Below are positions 12,419 through 23,513 of a stretch of DNA of 64,000 nucleotides, piece after piece. The notes under the pieces are model-generated. The model made no database searches. It was not told where the DNA came from and saw nothing but the letters and a program-made list of their open reading frames with translations. Within the stretch, counting starts at the first letter, position 1. Each line of letters begins with the position of its first letter. A program made the translations under genes and the position numbers. This DNA is from Podocnemis expansa (Eukaryota > Chordata > Testudines > Podocnemididae): NCBI GenBank assembly GCA_007922195.1, contig ML682005.1, positions 29,252,373 through 29,316,372 on the forward strand, written 5' to 3'.

Positions 12419-13036
12419 CAGTGGTTCCCAACCGGTGTGCCACGGCAACAGCATAAGTGTGCCACAAGAATCCCCAGGAGCTGGGGTCATTTTAAATCTC
12501 CCTCGCTGCTCAGCCCAGCCTCATGGGCTGTGCAGGGGAGGAAGCCTGCAGCAGAGTTTGCTGCTGCTGGCTGCAGCTAAGTGTGGACTGGGGAAGGGGG
12601 ATTTAATAGGTTGGGGGGGGACTTTGGGGCTGGGGGATTGCTAGGGAAGGTGGGGAGGGCTGCAGAGAGCTGCCGCTGGCCCCATTCCACCCCCGGCCAC
12701 CCAGGGCCATCCCACCGCATTGGGAGGTGAGGCTGGCTGACCCAGGGGAGGGGCAGACCCCTGTGCTGTCCCCTCCCTGGCCGGGGACCAGGTGAGCGGC
12801 CAAAAGGGTGACTCGGTGCAGTGCTGCCGGTCTGCCTGCTCCCCCCCCGGCCACGTGCACTGCTCTGGGCTCTGTGCTGGCGCAGTGGGGAAGGGGGAGG
12901 GAGGCAGCATGGCCAGGAAAGGGGTGGGGAGCAGCAATACCAGCTCCACACTGCCTCCTGCTCCCTCCCCGCTGCTCCAGCATGGAGCCCAGAACAGCAG
13001 ACGTGGCCGGGGAAGGTGGGCAGATTGGCAGCACTG
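12419..13036. mobile_element. hAT-type non-autonomous element, copy 2, right end lost
   Basis: It begins CAGTGGTTCCCAACCGG, the same terminus as copy 1. It contains the same GC-rich interior, including AAAAGGGTGACTCGG and the palindromic block around 12815-13030. No right terminus is present: CR1 sequence resumes directly at about 13036. Its left flank TTCTAGGG (12411-12418) is the exact complement of CCCTAGAA at 10338-10345. Confidence 0.8.
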
Positions 13037-13623
13037 GGTGTCACAGTGGACCACAAGCTAAATATCTGTTAACCATATAACACTGTTGTGAAAAAAGCAA
13101 ATATCATTTTGGGATGTATTAACAGAAGTATTGTAAGTAAGACACAAAAAGTCATTCTTCCGCTCTGCTACACCCTGATTAGGCCTCAGCTGGAGTACTG
13201 TGTCCAGTTCTGGGCACCTCATTTCAGGAAAGAAGTGGACAAATTCGAGAAAGTCCAGAGCAGAGCAACACTAATGCTGAAAGGTCTGAAGCACTTGACT
13301 TATAAGAGAAGATTGAAAGATTTGGGTTTGTTTAGTTTGCAAAGTGGAGTCTGAGAGTGGACTTGATAATAGTTCTCAAGTACCTAGAAGGTGATTAAGA
13401 GGAGGAGGGAGAAGCAAGAACATATAGGCTGGGCATTAGGAGAAAATCCCTAACTATCAGGGTGATTAACCAACAGTGTAAGTTGGCTAGACAGGTTGTT
13501 CAATCTCCATCACTGGAAATTTTTAAGAGCAGGTTAGACAAACACCCATCAAGGATGGTTTAGGATAGTACATGGTCCTGCCATGAGTGGAGGAGACTGG
13601 ACTCAATTATCTGTCGTGGTTGC
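13036..13623 (+). pseudogene. CR1 ORF2 C-terminal end and 3' UTR fragment
   Basis: The plus strand encodes GVTVDHKLN, NIILGCINRSIVSK, RPQLEYCVQFWAPHF and LKHLTYKRRLKDLGLFSLQ, the CR1 ORF2 C-terminus (after the RT). This is followed by decayed sequence ending near GACTGGACTCAATTATCTG, the usual CR1 3' UTR. About 200 residues of the RT between DVVYLD and GVTVDHK are missing from the locus. Confidence 0.85.
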
Positions 13624-13674
13624 TTTCTATTCTATTCTATTCTATTCTATTCTATTCTATTCTATTCTATTCTT
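13624..13674. repeat. (TATTC)n microsatellite at a CR1 3' end
   Basis: Ten or so TATTC units follow the CR1 3' UTR exactly where the normal CR1 terminal repeat (ATTCTATG) belongs. The array probably grew from that terminal repeat. Confidence 0.9.
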
Positions 13675-14935
13675 TAAGGATCATTGCAACTGGCACAATT
13701 TACAACAGACTTGAGACTGTTAAACAATCATATCATCCAGTGTTCAGTTACTTTACTATTATCTGTCACACAAGTAGGGTGCAAGTCTCATGAGAGAGTT
13801 GATGCAGATGAAGGTTCCTATGCTAATTCCAAAAAAAAAAAACAAAAAAAAAAGAAGAAGAAGAGGAAAAAAAGAGACTATGCTCCTTCCCTCTAGTTAT
13901 TCATGTATGTGGCCTTTCGTTGTGCTACAAATTCTTATGAATTAAGAAATCAGTTTGTGGCCTGTCTCTCCACACTAAATAAAACTTACCAGCAGATTCT
14001 GCTGAGGGGAAAAAAAAAAAAAAAAAAAAAACAAACTTTTCCCGCACGTTATCCACAGCTTTTTGATGAAGGACAGCAGAATGTTAGCCGAAGTTATGAT
14101 ATCAAAAATATTTCATTCACCAGCTATTAATTTTACTTTTCCCCTACAATAAATTATATTAATACAATGTGTGTGAATGAGTTCTGCTACTGCTAAACAC
14201 AGCTGCTAAATGAGATGGAAAAATTCCTTTTATTAGTGAAAGAGCAAAAGATATAATATACAATAGTTATTTATTTTATTGTTAATTTAATAATTGGACT
14301 AGAAAGATGAAAGATAGCAGCTCTTCTTGTAATATCAGTGATATTATAAACCTGTAAATTACCTAATAGGTCATAATCTATTCCCATGCTATTGGAAGAT
14401 TTTTTTTCCATTATATTATCTAGTGTTTTACTCAGCCCTATGTTAAATGACTCAAAGAAAAGGATTTCATCTGTTTTCTTTGTATCTGATTTCTGATCGA
14501 CTTCCTCCCATTGCAGATCTTTTTATTATTTTGAGCAGTACTACATACTTCAGTGTTTATAATAATGTTAAAGACAAACATTTTTTTTAAACTGTTACTG
14601 TTAAATTAAAGTCTGACTCAGGGTAGTTCTTAGTTTATACTCAATGTATATCATGTGTAAGGTAGAGAGGGATGCATTGGCTCAGACAAAACAAGAATAA
14701 GTCAAAGATGTTACTCAAATCCAACATTTTTTTCCAGTTTTAGACACTGTTTAATGATTTTAAGAAATATTTTGTTGGCCACTTTATTTACTAACTTGGA
14801 CTAGTATCATGAGGGGTAGCACCACAGTGAAAGAAGGACTATTTTTGCAGCATTTCTAGTTGACTGCAGCCAAGGAAATTGCTTCATGAAGCCTATTCAG
14901 AAAATTTCTAATGCAGTTTTAAAACTAAATATGTT
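13675..14935. other. No gene recognised; A-rich tracts
   Basis: A/G tract at 13830-13875 and an A-run at 14012-14031. The rest is AT-rich and unique looking. Confidence 0.5.
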
Positions 14936-16019
14936 CAGATAAGCAGGACCAGCCTTGGGGGTGGGGGTGATCACCCCGGTCCCATGATTCCATGGTCCCC
15001 CGTGCTGTCCCCCATGCCCATGTCCTGCCACTTCTGCGCTGTCCCCCATGCCCTCTCTGCTGTGTTTAGTGCACAGCCAAAGGCAGTGAGGCTGGGGCGA
15101 GGGAGGCGGGAGCATAGAACTGGCCTTTGCTCTGGGCTGTTTTATACCACGCCCCAGGATAGGGAACAGCCAGCTCAAGGATGGAGCGAGCCATCCCAGA
15201 GGCAGGACTCCACTCTCTTGCCTCTCTCCTAAGCTGGATATTCTGCCCTGGGGTTGGGGAGGGCTGGCTCAATGGCAAGGCTGGAGAACAGAGCCCACTC
15301 CCTGGATCAGCCTGCTCTGCTCCCAAGGTGCAGTGGTCACCTACCAGAAGACATTGTCACACATCAGTTTAGGGTGGCCAGAGGGATGGCAGGCCCCAAA
15401 AGCCTGAACCAAAGTAAAGTCATGCTAAGCTGCCAGCTGAAGCTGCAATTGCCTCTGGAAAAGAGGAAGTTGATGAAACACAAGTGACAGCCCCCCTGGT
15501 TGAGGGGGGAGTACATGTCTGGCTCAAGTGGCAGCCCCCCCCCCCCCCCCCGAGTGGGGAAGCAGCAAGCTCATTTTTTTTCTCTTTCCTTTTTACTTCT
15601 GCTTTTGCTCTTTAGTAGCCCTAGCTTGTTTGTATCAGGATATAAAAGGGAAGCAACTAGAGAGGAGGGGCGAGAGTCTCTCTCGGGTCTGAAGATGCCA
15701 GGAGTTGGGGGTCTCGGTCCGTTTGAAGGGGGCCGCTCACCCCAAGGTGGCGGTGCAGCCACTCATGCCAGGACACGGCTCTCCCCTGGGTTACGTGATG
15801 GTGAGTGTTAGGGTTTAATTTGGCTGTAATCCAATAAAGTTTGTAGTCTGCTTCACTTCTGACTCAGATGTTGTCTTCATGTGGAATCTGAGAACCTGCC
15901 TCGAGCCCTGCTCGAGACACAAGGGCAGAGTGGTTGGCTCAAGAGAAGGGTAGGATTGTGGGGCCAGCCTCTGATTGCCTCGGGCCCCACACCCCCCTAG
16001 GGGTGGCCCTGCAGATAAG
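14936..16019. mobile_element. hAT-type element carrying a solo LTR
   Basis: Perfect 8-bp duplications CAGATAAG lie at 14936-14943 and 16012-16019. The termini are CAGGACCAGCCTTGGGGGTG and the complement of CAGGGCCACCCCTAGGGGG. The body is GC-rich with no transposase frame. A solo LTR (15485-15919) is inserted in it, so the original element was about 630 bp. Related copies are at 37770-38258 and 39781-40209. Confidence 0.85.
15481..15923 (+). mobile_element. Solo LTR of an endogenous retrovirus
   Basis: The LTR (15485-15919, 435 bp) starts TGACAG and ends GAGACA, giving the canonical TG...CA ends, and is bracketed by a 4-bp duplication CAAG (15481-15484, 15920-15923). It has a TATA box TATAAAAG at 15641-15648 and a poly-A signal AATAAA at 15833-15838, about 190 bp downstream. 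A C-run at 15535-15551 lies in the U3-like part. No internal viral genes are present; the short frame across it is not a gene. A 4-bp duplication fits a gammaretrovirus-like integrase, but class is not certain. Confidence 0.75.
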
Positions 16020-16440
16020 ATCTGGATAAATAGCTGATCTCTTGGATGTTTTCCTAGAATTGAATCTCTAAAACAATCAACATCCCACTTTCCTCAAGAC
16101 TTGAAAAATATATCATTTTGGACAAGAAAAAAACAACCCTTTAAGTCTCTGTTTTTTCATGTTCTTATTTTTGGGTGTGTGTAGGAGTTTATTATATTAG
16201 TCTCACACTTTTTAGAGCAGTATTTCCAGTGAATCACAGGAGATTGTAATATGCTTTAGGAACTGACAACTCAGACTTGTGTCAGTGGTTAGTTCAAAAC
16301 CCCAAATCAGGTGAATATGAAATACTACTCCTTTTGCAGAAATGTGTAGTGAAATATCCCAACAATTCAACAGTGCATTTTTAAAACAAAGTTTCTCACC
16401 ATAAAAATTCCTGCTTTCTAAAAATCAGCTATCAAATTCT
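16020..16440. other. No gene recognised
   Basis: AT-rich unique-looking spacer between two transposons. Confidence 0.5.
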
Positions 16441-17606
16441 CTTCGGGTGTGTCCACACGAGAGTTTTATTTTGAAACAACTGCCATTGTTTTGAAATAAA
16501 ACTTGCCAGGTCCAGACGACATTTTCTTATCTCAAAATAAGGAGCTTCCTTAAGTCATTTCAATATAATAAAACCTAGTTATATATCAAAATGACCGGTT
16601 ATTTTGAAACTGTGGTTTCAAAATAACCAGTCTGGTTCTGATATATCAATATGCCCAGCATATCGATATAACAATTGACCTTCCTCCCAGGGTGCACAGC
16701 ACCCGGATGAAGGCCCACCCCCCCACAGCACCCTGGCCAGGGTGCTGAGGAGAGGTGCAGGGGCACACACCAGGCAGCCCTGGTGGGGTGGCCAGAGCCA
16801 CAGCAGCTTACCTTGCTGCCAGCCCCAGGGGCTGCAGCTCCCCACAGCTGGCCACGGGGTGAGCTGCTGCAGCTCTGGACACTCCGTCGGGGCTGCAGCC
16901 CCCCACAGCCGGGAGTGAGGCTCCCCCAACTGCTCCTGCTGAGGCAGCAGGGCAGGCAGGGTGGACTGCGGCTCCCAGCTGGCTTTTGCAGCAGGAGCTG
17001 CAAGCAGGTGCCACGGGTCCCCAAGCCGCTTGCCCCCCCCACAGGAGCGTGGGGGTAAGCGGGACAACGGGGGGACTACAGCTCCTCCGCCCACGCTTGC
17101 AGCAGGAGCTGCAAGCCGGGAGCCTGGGGGAGCCGCAGCACTCCCAGGCTCCCAGCCTGCAGCTCCCGCTGCGAACGCAGGCTGTGGAGCTGCAATCCCC
17201 CCATCTCCCCAGCGGGGCAAGCAGCTTGGGGAGCCATGGCACCCCTAAGCTCCTGGGAAGTCCCTTTGCCGGCCAGCCAGCTGGTGACCTGCCCCCTCTC
17301 TCCCGCCCTGGTTGCTTTTTCCCCTGCCTGGCTCTCCAGGTGAGAGCAGGCAGGGAATTGGGTGGCAACATGACCCGCTAGGGGGCCATGTTGCCATACC
17401 TCCCAGGGTGCCCCTCTCCCCAATCTATACAGCAAGTCCTGTCTGGGCTTGATATTTTGATTTGTTATTTTTCCTTAATTTTTTATTTTTTGTTTTTTTC
17501 CTTAATTCGATTTAAGTTAAATTGAATTAAGGGTTTTATTTCAAATTTGCTTATTTTGAAATTAACTTATTTTGAAATAAGCATTCAGGTGTGGACATAG
17601 GCTTCA
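16441..17606. mobile_element. Family-W element with long GC-rich core
   Basis: The element (16446-17601, about 1.16 kb) is bracketed by CTTCG and CTTCA. Termini are GGTGTGTCCACAC and the complement of CCTATGTCCACAC. The outer arms are TTTTGAAA/TTTCAAAA words (16460-16670, 17450-17590). The core (about 16680-17440) is GC-rich, with imperfect CAGCAGGAGCTGCAAGC-like repeats, and starts and ends with a CTCCCAGGGTGC-type word shared with copies at 53403 and 61595. Open frames up to 200 codons on both strands are compositional. Confidence 0.8.
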
Positions 17607-20600
17607 TGAAGTCAGTGGAGTTGGGTCACAGAAATTTTTGTCTTAGCTATTTCTATGTAAAGTGTATATTTGGTACTTTATGAGTGACATTTTTCTTTGA
17701 ACATTTATGATTGGTTAATTTGGACTCCATAGCAATATAGACAACCTTTTCAATTTTTTGTTCCTTTTGATGCAACTGAACTTTATGCAGTTCTGCTTTG
17801 TTTTCATTTGGAAGAAAATGGAATGAAACAGGTTATATTAGTTCAGAGACATAGTTCTTTTGGCTGGCAGCCTGCTGTCATTTTGGAGGGACTATCTGAT
17901 CCACAATATAGCTGAAAAGAAAAGCAAGAATCTACAATTTATGGCAGCTTGACAGTTATTCACTCTTCCAGATCATTTGCATTTTCAGTCTGTATCATGT
18001 ATATAGAGATATTATTTTAAAGGTTCCTAGAAAACTTCCTATATCCTGCAAGCCCACTATTTGCAAATACTGCATCTGACAAGAGACTTCACTTGACATT
18101 GTCTCTTATCTCCAGAATGAACTGTTTAATTTGCTGGTGAGGAAGGTGGTGTGGAATACTGCCTTCAGCTTAATTTCAGACCATGGGATTAAACCAGGGA
18201 CACAAATTAATTGAAAATGTCACTTAAAATCCCTGGATGCAGTGGTCTTTAAAATTCCATTATAATCTTGTGTCTGGGTGGGATTTTGGTGGTTCAGGCA
18301 ACTCCTATTATACCTAGAAAGTTCTGGAAAATTTTCATAGAGATATGAGAGTTGCTGTAAAGATGCCTTTTGCCTCAGTATACAAAGCTGATATTATGGC
18401 TGTGTTATTCACATCATTGTTTAAATGTTCTACTCATTTTTTTCTTATTAAAATAATCAAGGTAAAATATGTGCAGTATATCTGGAAAAACTTGAAAAAA
18501 TACAAAGAGGAGCTTTCTGTAAATTATGAGACCTCTAGTATTCTCCACAGGTAAAAAGTTTGATACTGGAATCATACTGTCACCATGTTATTCCTAAGAG
18601 TGAGCAGTTACAACTTATGTGAGTGCCTATTCACAACGGTGAAAAAAAGTGCTCACAACTCAATCCTGTATAAGCACCTCAGCATTCACTGATTTTCCAT
18701 TAAAAATATGGTTACATGCAGCTTAGGACAGCATAATCTATTATCACATTTTATATACCTTTCTTACAATATTTCCTATTTTTGTGTAGCTGTACTTTCA
18801 AGTTCATGTCTGGTTTTCCCTTAAGCTTTCAAAGGAGAAAAGCTTTTCAGAAAAGGATAACAATGATTAAAGATTGAGCTAAACAACTGAAAAGCGTAAT
18901 AGTTATACACAAGGCATTACTTACTCTATGCTTTTCAAAAAAGGTCCTATTTATTAACATTAGCATTGTTCTCAAATGTACACATGAAAAGTTGTGCCAC
19001 CAGCATAGTTTATCTCAATGTGACATTTTCAAGTGCTTTTATATATTTCACTGGTCAGTTTCATTACAAAAATAGCCCTACACCTCAGTTATCTAATGAT
19101 CTGGCCTTTTGAAACCAATGCAATTTATATGTTACATTTGTTGTTAGGGAAATAACAGATACGCTCACCACATTTTGTTTATATAGGACTGGTTATCATC
19201 TTCATTTGTTTGGAATTCTGTCTTTTTTTATTTTCCAGAGCTATAGGCATGGATTTTAATGTTTGAAATAAAAATGTTAGCTTGGCTGCCATTAGGGACT
19301 ACCATTAGGGGTTACCAACATATATCCTACATAATATAGTCATACAGATAGGTGTAAAGGATAGCAAGATGGCAGGAAGTGTAACCTCTGTACAGGGAGT
19401 GGGTGGAACCTTTAGAACTGACTCCCAACAGACTGTCATTATGGGAATATAAAACAAATCACAGCACTAGGGGAAAGTCTAAGGAGCAGGACTGGAAAGC
19501 AAAATGTGTCAAAACTGGTTCCTGTACTATTTCTGGAATGTAGGCACAAAACCACAATTTAGCCCTAAATATGTATGTTTTGAAAACATGATATTATGTA
19601 TGCTACAAATGTGGCTGAATTAGGGATTTTGGAAGCCTTATTTTAAAGCATTATTGAGAATTCAGTAGATACTTTTGTGTTAAAACAAAGTACAAGAACT
19701 TAAACAAAAAAAAAAAAGAAATTTGGTCTTTGGAAAAATGTTGGTACTTTAATTGACAATGTTTTCTATCTCCCCCAAGTGAAGAATCATTTTGTATAAA
19801 AAGATTGTGACCATTTCTATTGCTTTAAACACTCTGGGAAAAGAATTCAATTTTCCACAGTCCTAGAAGACATACGGTAGCTGAAGCAATTTCATAGTGT
19901 CAGAAGAGGAAAATGAAAACACTTTTTCAACATTCATAAGGAAACTCTTTTTGCTATTTTGTGACTAACTGTAGTTTCTTGGGATATTTTTTTAGAATCA
20001 ATCCTATTACTACAGAATTCAGTTTTGCTACTAATTTCAATGTGAACATCACTGGGCCATACACTAACTTCACATAAACATATATGAGGTTGAATTTTCA
20101 AAAGGTTTCAGGCAGTTAACTCCAAGTAAACTTAGTTGGAGTCCCTGTCCTTATATGTGTTTTTAAAAAGTGCAAATGCATTCTCAAATAATTTAATTCT
20201 GACTTAATGATATAGATAGTTTGAAAAGTATTCTAGAGTACAATGTAGTTTTACCTCAAGCCCTGGGAAAGGGGCAATGCTACTGTGAATGGGAACACAG
20301 TACTGTCTCTGGTTCTCCCCAGCTCCAGGAGGAAGGGCAGCTGCAGCATCTCATGGAGATGATTTCCCATACTACACCAACTCATTTGTGATGGCTTGTG
20401 TGTGGAAGGATGGAGCAAGACACTGTCGACTCCTAATTTATGCTTATCCACCTTTCACACACCTGCATGTGAGGGTGAATAATGGCACCATGTATGCTTA
20501 TGCTCATCTCTCTTCCATGCTACAACCTGCAGTATAGTTAGCTCATGCAAGAAAACAAGAGAGCATTTTATACCCCACACCCCACTTCTCTACTTGCATG

Positions 20601-20776
20601 TATCATGCGGCACACCCTCTAAGAATATATATGTGAATATATTTCTATAGCATAACTTACTACAAATATTGTAATATTTAGATGATTTCAAATCTGATAG
20701 ATAGGATCTGAAATAATTGGTTCTATATATACTTCAAAATATTTAGATTTCATTTATATATAATATATATATAAAA
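17607..20776. other. Apparently unique non-coding stretch
   Basis: About 3.2 kb with no recognised mobile element, apart from a short A-run at 19707-19718. A frame at 20289-20537 has no recognisable domain. This is the longest clean stretch of the left half and may be intronic or intergenic ancestral DNA. Confidence 0.5.
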
Positions 20777-23116
20777 TTCCTCTCTCACCCCCTATGGGTG
20801 GTATGTGTCATCCTCAACCTCGGGTCCTCTACCAGAGGCCTGGGAGTTTGAGGGTTCTGCGCAGTATCTTAGCTGTTCCTAGCACTGCACTCTTCTGGAC
20901 AGAGAGCTCTGATGTTGTTCCTGGGATCTGTTGGAGCCACTCTCCCAGCTTAGGAGTCACAGCCCCGAGTGCTCCTACCACCACCGGGACCACTTTGGCC
21001 TTCACTTTCCACATCCGTTCTAGTTCCTCTTTCAGGCCCTGGTACTTCTCCAGCTTCTCATACTCCTTCTTCCTGATGTTGCTGTCACTTGGCACTGCTA
21101 CATCTATCACCACCGCTGTCTTCTGGTCCTTGTCTATTAGCACGATGTCTGGTTGATTAGCCAGTACCTGCCTGTCCGTCTGGATCTGGAAGTCCCACAG
21201 AATCTTAGCCCTGTTATTCTCCACGACCTTCTGTGGGATCTCCCATCTGGTCTTGGGAGGGTCTAGCCCATACACTGTGCAGATGTTCCTGTACACAATG
21301 CCAGCTACTTGGTTATGCCGTTCAGTGTATGCTGTTCCTGCCTGCATCTTACATCCTGCCACTATGTGTTGGACTGTCTCTGAGGCCTCTCTGCACAGTC
21401 TGCACCTTGGGTCCTGTCTAGTGTGGCAGACCCCTGCTTCAATGGATCTGGTGCTCAGTGCCTGTTCTTGTGCTGCTATGATCAGTGCCTCAGTGCTGTC
21501 TTTTAGTCCAGCCTTTTCCAGCCACTGGTAGGATTTCCCAATGTCAGCCACCTCAGCTATCTGTCGATGGTACATCCCATGCAGGGTCTTGTCTTGCCAT
21601 GGCATTTCTTCTGCTTCATCTTCCTCCCATGTCTGCTGCTGCCTCAGGCATTCTCTCAGCAGCTCATCTTTGGGTGACATCTTACTGATGTACTGCTGGA
21701 TGCTCTGGGTTTCATCCAGGACAGTGGCTTTGACACTCACCAAACCCCGCCCGCCTTCTTTCCGGCTGGAGTACAGTCTCTGGGTGTTGGACTTGGGGTG
21801 GAAACCTCCGTACATTGTGAGGAGCTTCTGGGTCTTCACATCGGCAGCCTCCATGTCCTCCTTTGGCCAGCTCACTATACCGGCAGGGTATCTGATGACT
21901 GGCAGGGCGTACCTGTTGATGGCGTGGATCTTGTTCTTCCCATTGAGCTGGCTCTTCAGGACCTGTCTTATCCTTTGGTGGTACTTGGATGTTGCTGTCT
22001 TCCTTGCCTCCTCATCGTGAGTCCCATGCGACTGTGGGATGCCAAGGTACTTGTAGCTGGTCTGTATGTCTGCTATGTGGCCTGCTGGTAGTTCCACCCC
22101 ATCAGTCTTGACTACCTTTCCTCTCTTTACTACCATCCGGCCACACTTCTCCAGTCCGAATGACATCCCAATATCCTCACTGTAGATCCGTGTCAGGTGG
22201 ATTAGCGAGTCGATGTCTCGTTCATTCTTAGCATACAGCTTGATGTCATCCATGTAGAGGAGGTGGCTGATGGTAGTGCCACTCTTGAACTTGTATCCGT
22301 ATCCAGTCCTTGTGATTATCTGGCTGAGGGGGTTCAAGCCAATGCAGAACAGCAGCGGGGACAGCGCATCACCTTGGTATATGCCGCACTTGATGGCCAC
22401 TTGTGCAAGCTGTCTTGAGTTGACTTCCAGTGTTGTCTTCCACAGTCCCATTGAGTTCTTGAGGAAGGTCCTTAGTGTCCTGTTGACTTTGTATAGCGCC
22501 AGACATTCACAGATCCATGTGTGCGGCATTGAGTCGTAGGCTTTCCTGTAGTCAATCCAGGCTGTGCTCAGATTGGTCTGTCTAGACCTTGAGTCTTGGG
22601 TGACTGCTCTATCTATGAGCAACTGGTGTTTTGAGCCTCTGGTGTTGTTCCCAATGCCCTTCTGAGCTGTGCTCATGTACTGGCCCACATGGTCCTGTAG
22701 CTTGGCGGCTATGATGCCTGATAGGACTTTCCATGTTGTGGGGAGGCAGGTTATTGGCCGGTAGTTGGATGGTGCTGTTCCTTTGTGGGGGTCTTTCATG
22801 ATCAGCACTGTCCTTCCTTGTGTTAGCCAGTCTGGGTGGGAGCCTGCTGCTAGCAGCTGGTTCATCTGTGCTGCTAGGCGTTCATGCACTGCTGTTAGTT
22901 TCTTTAGCCAGTAGGTGTGGATCATGTCCGGGCCAGGTGCTGTCCAGCTCTTCATGTTCTTGACCCGCTGTTGGATGTCGGCTATTGTGATGGTGACTGG
23001 TTCCTGTTCTGGGAGATTGCTGTGGTCTGTTCTCAGGTCCTGAAGCCACTTTGCACTGGTGTTATGAGTCTTCTCTTTCTCCCAGATGTTCTTCCAGTAC
23101 ATGGAATTGATGGAAT

Positions 23117-23118
<2 letters not shown>
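20777..23118 (-). mobile_element. R4/Dong-like non-LTR retrotransposon, 5'-truncated
   Basis: The element runs from a TA-rich tract at its 5' side (23119) to a TA-rich tract at its 3' side (about 20745-20776). It contains one frame and a short 3' UTR of about 50 bp. It lacks the N-terminal part expected of a full element. Both boundaries lie in TA-repeat DNA, and members of this clade (Dong) are known for simple-repeat targets, so site-preferred insertion is possible. Confidence 0.75.
20829..23102 (-). CDS. R4/Dong-clade LINE polyprotein: RT plus restriction-like endonuclease
   Basis: An uninterrupted 757-codon frame. In order: RT entry motif APGPDMIHTYW (55-65), NYRPITCLPTTWK (113-125), DYRKAYDSMPH (184-194), GIYQGDALSPLLF (240-252), catalytic YMDD (283-286) and YKYLGI (350-355). 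A CCHC-type finger follows (C567, C570, H579, C584). The C-terminal restriction-like endonuclease has PD at 651-652 and VIDVAVP at 665-671. This order, with a C-terminal endonuclease and no APE domain, marks the R4/Dong/Rex6 group. The frame stays open for seven codons upstream of the first ATG and then enters the (TA)n tract, so the N-terminus (zinc fingers and Myb-like DNA-binding part in full elements) is missing. The lack of any stop or frameshift points to a recent insertion, but the truncated copy is unlikely to be autonomous. Clade assignment is from motif recall, not a search. Confidence 0.8.
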   Translation of the reverse strand: MYWKNIWEKEKTHNTSAKWLQDLRTDHSNLPEQEPVTITIADIQQRVKNMKSWTAPGPDMIHTYWLKKLTAVHERLAAQMNQLLAAGSHPDWLTQGRTVLIMKDPHKGTAPSNYRPITCLPTTWKVLSGIIAAKLQDHVGQYMSTAQKGIGNNTRGSKHQLLIDRAVTQDSRSRQTNLSTAWIDYRKAYDSMPHTWICECLALYKVNRTLRTFLKNSMGLWKTTLEVNSRQLAQVAIKCGIYQGDALSPLLFCIGLNPLSQIITRTGYGYKFKSGTTISHLLYMDDIKLYAKNERDIDSLIHLTRIYSEDIGMSFGLEKCGRMVVKRGKVVKTDGVELPAGHIADIQTSYKYLGIPQSHGTHDEEARKTATSKYHQRIRQVLKSQLNGKNKIHAINRYALPVIRYPAGIVSWPKEDMEAADVKTQKLLTMYGGFHPKSNTQRLYSSRKEGGRGLVSVKATVLDETQSIQQYISKMSPKDELLRECLRQQQTWEEDEAEEMPWQDKTLHGMYHRQIAEVADIGKSYQWLEKAGLKDSTEALIIAAQEQALSTRSIEAGVCHTRQDPRCRLCREASETVQHIVAGCKMQAGTAYTERHNQVAGIVYRNICTVYGLDPPKTRWEIPQKVVENNRAKILWDFQIQTDRQVLANQPDIVLIDKDQKTAVVIDVAVPSDSNIRKKEYEKLEKYQGLKEELERMWKVKAKVVPVVVGALGAVTPKLGEWLQQIPGTTSELSVQKSAVLGTAKILRRTLKLPGLW

Positions 23119-23154
<36 letters not shown>
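23119..23154. repeat. (TA)n microsatellite at LINE 5' junction
   Basis: Uninterrupted TA dinucleotides directly next to the 5' end of the R4-like element. Confidence 0.95.
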
Positions 23155-23157
<3 letters not shown>

Positions 23158-23513
23158 CAAAATAATACAGTACTAGGAAATATGTTCTTTCTCTTATGTT
23201 AAGTTTCCTAGTGCTCTATGTTGTGACCAAAGACCATAGACCTTTTCTGTCTGGGGATGCCTGATTATCTTGAATCAGAACTTGTGTCCACATTATAAAT
23301 ACATCTAAATGTCAACTTAGTTATATTCAGAAATACTGAATGAGACACTTCTCTGCCTAGTGTTTTCTTAAATTTCACTTCTGATGTCTAAACAGGATAA
23401 GCATTTCAATCATTTGAAGGGACAATATTCAATAAAGTTTTTTCTCACTATTATTTTTCTACCAGTTTCTACTGACATACCTAGAATTCAAACTAGTTGC
23501 AGGAATTCCATAG

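Noticed and set aside
10435..13080. Many overlapping frames of 80-186 codons on both strands
   Set aside because: They lie in GC-rich hAT interiors and CR1 remnants; both strands are open because of composition, and the only real protein similarity is to decayed CR1.
16599..17435. Frames up to 200 codons rich in Ala, Gly, Pro and Leu
   Set aside because: They sit in the GC-rich core of a family-W element, overlap on opposite strands, and show no domain.
20289..20537. Possible 82-codon host exon
   Set aside because: No splice-site support or recognisable domain was seen, and composition does not differ clearly from the surroundings.
20794..23165. Several plus-strand frames opposite the R4-like LINE
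   Set aside because: They are antisense shadows of the 757-codon minus-strand frame.
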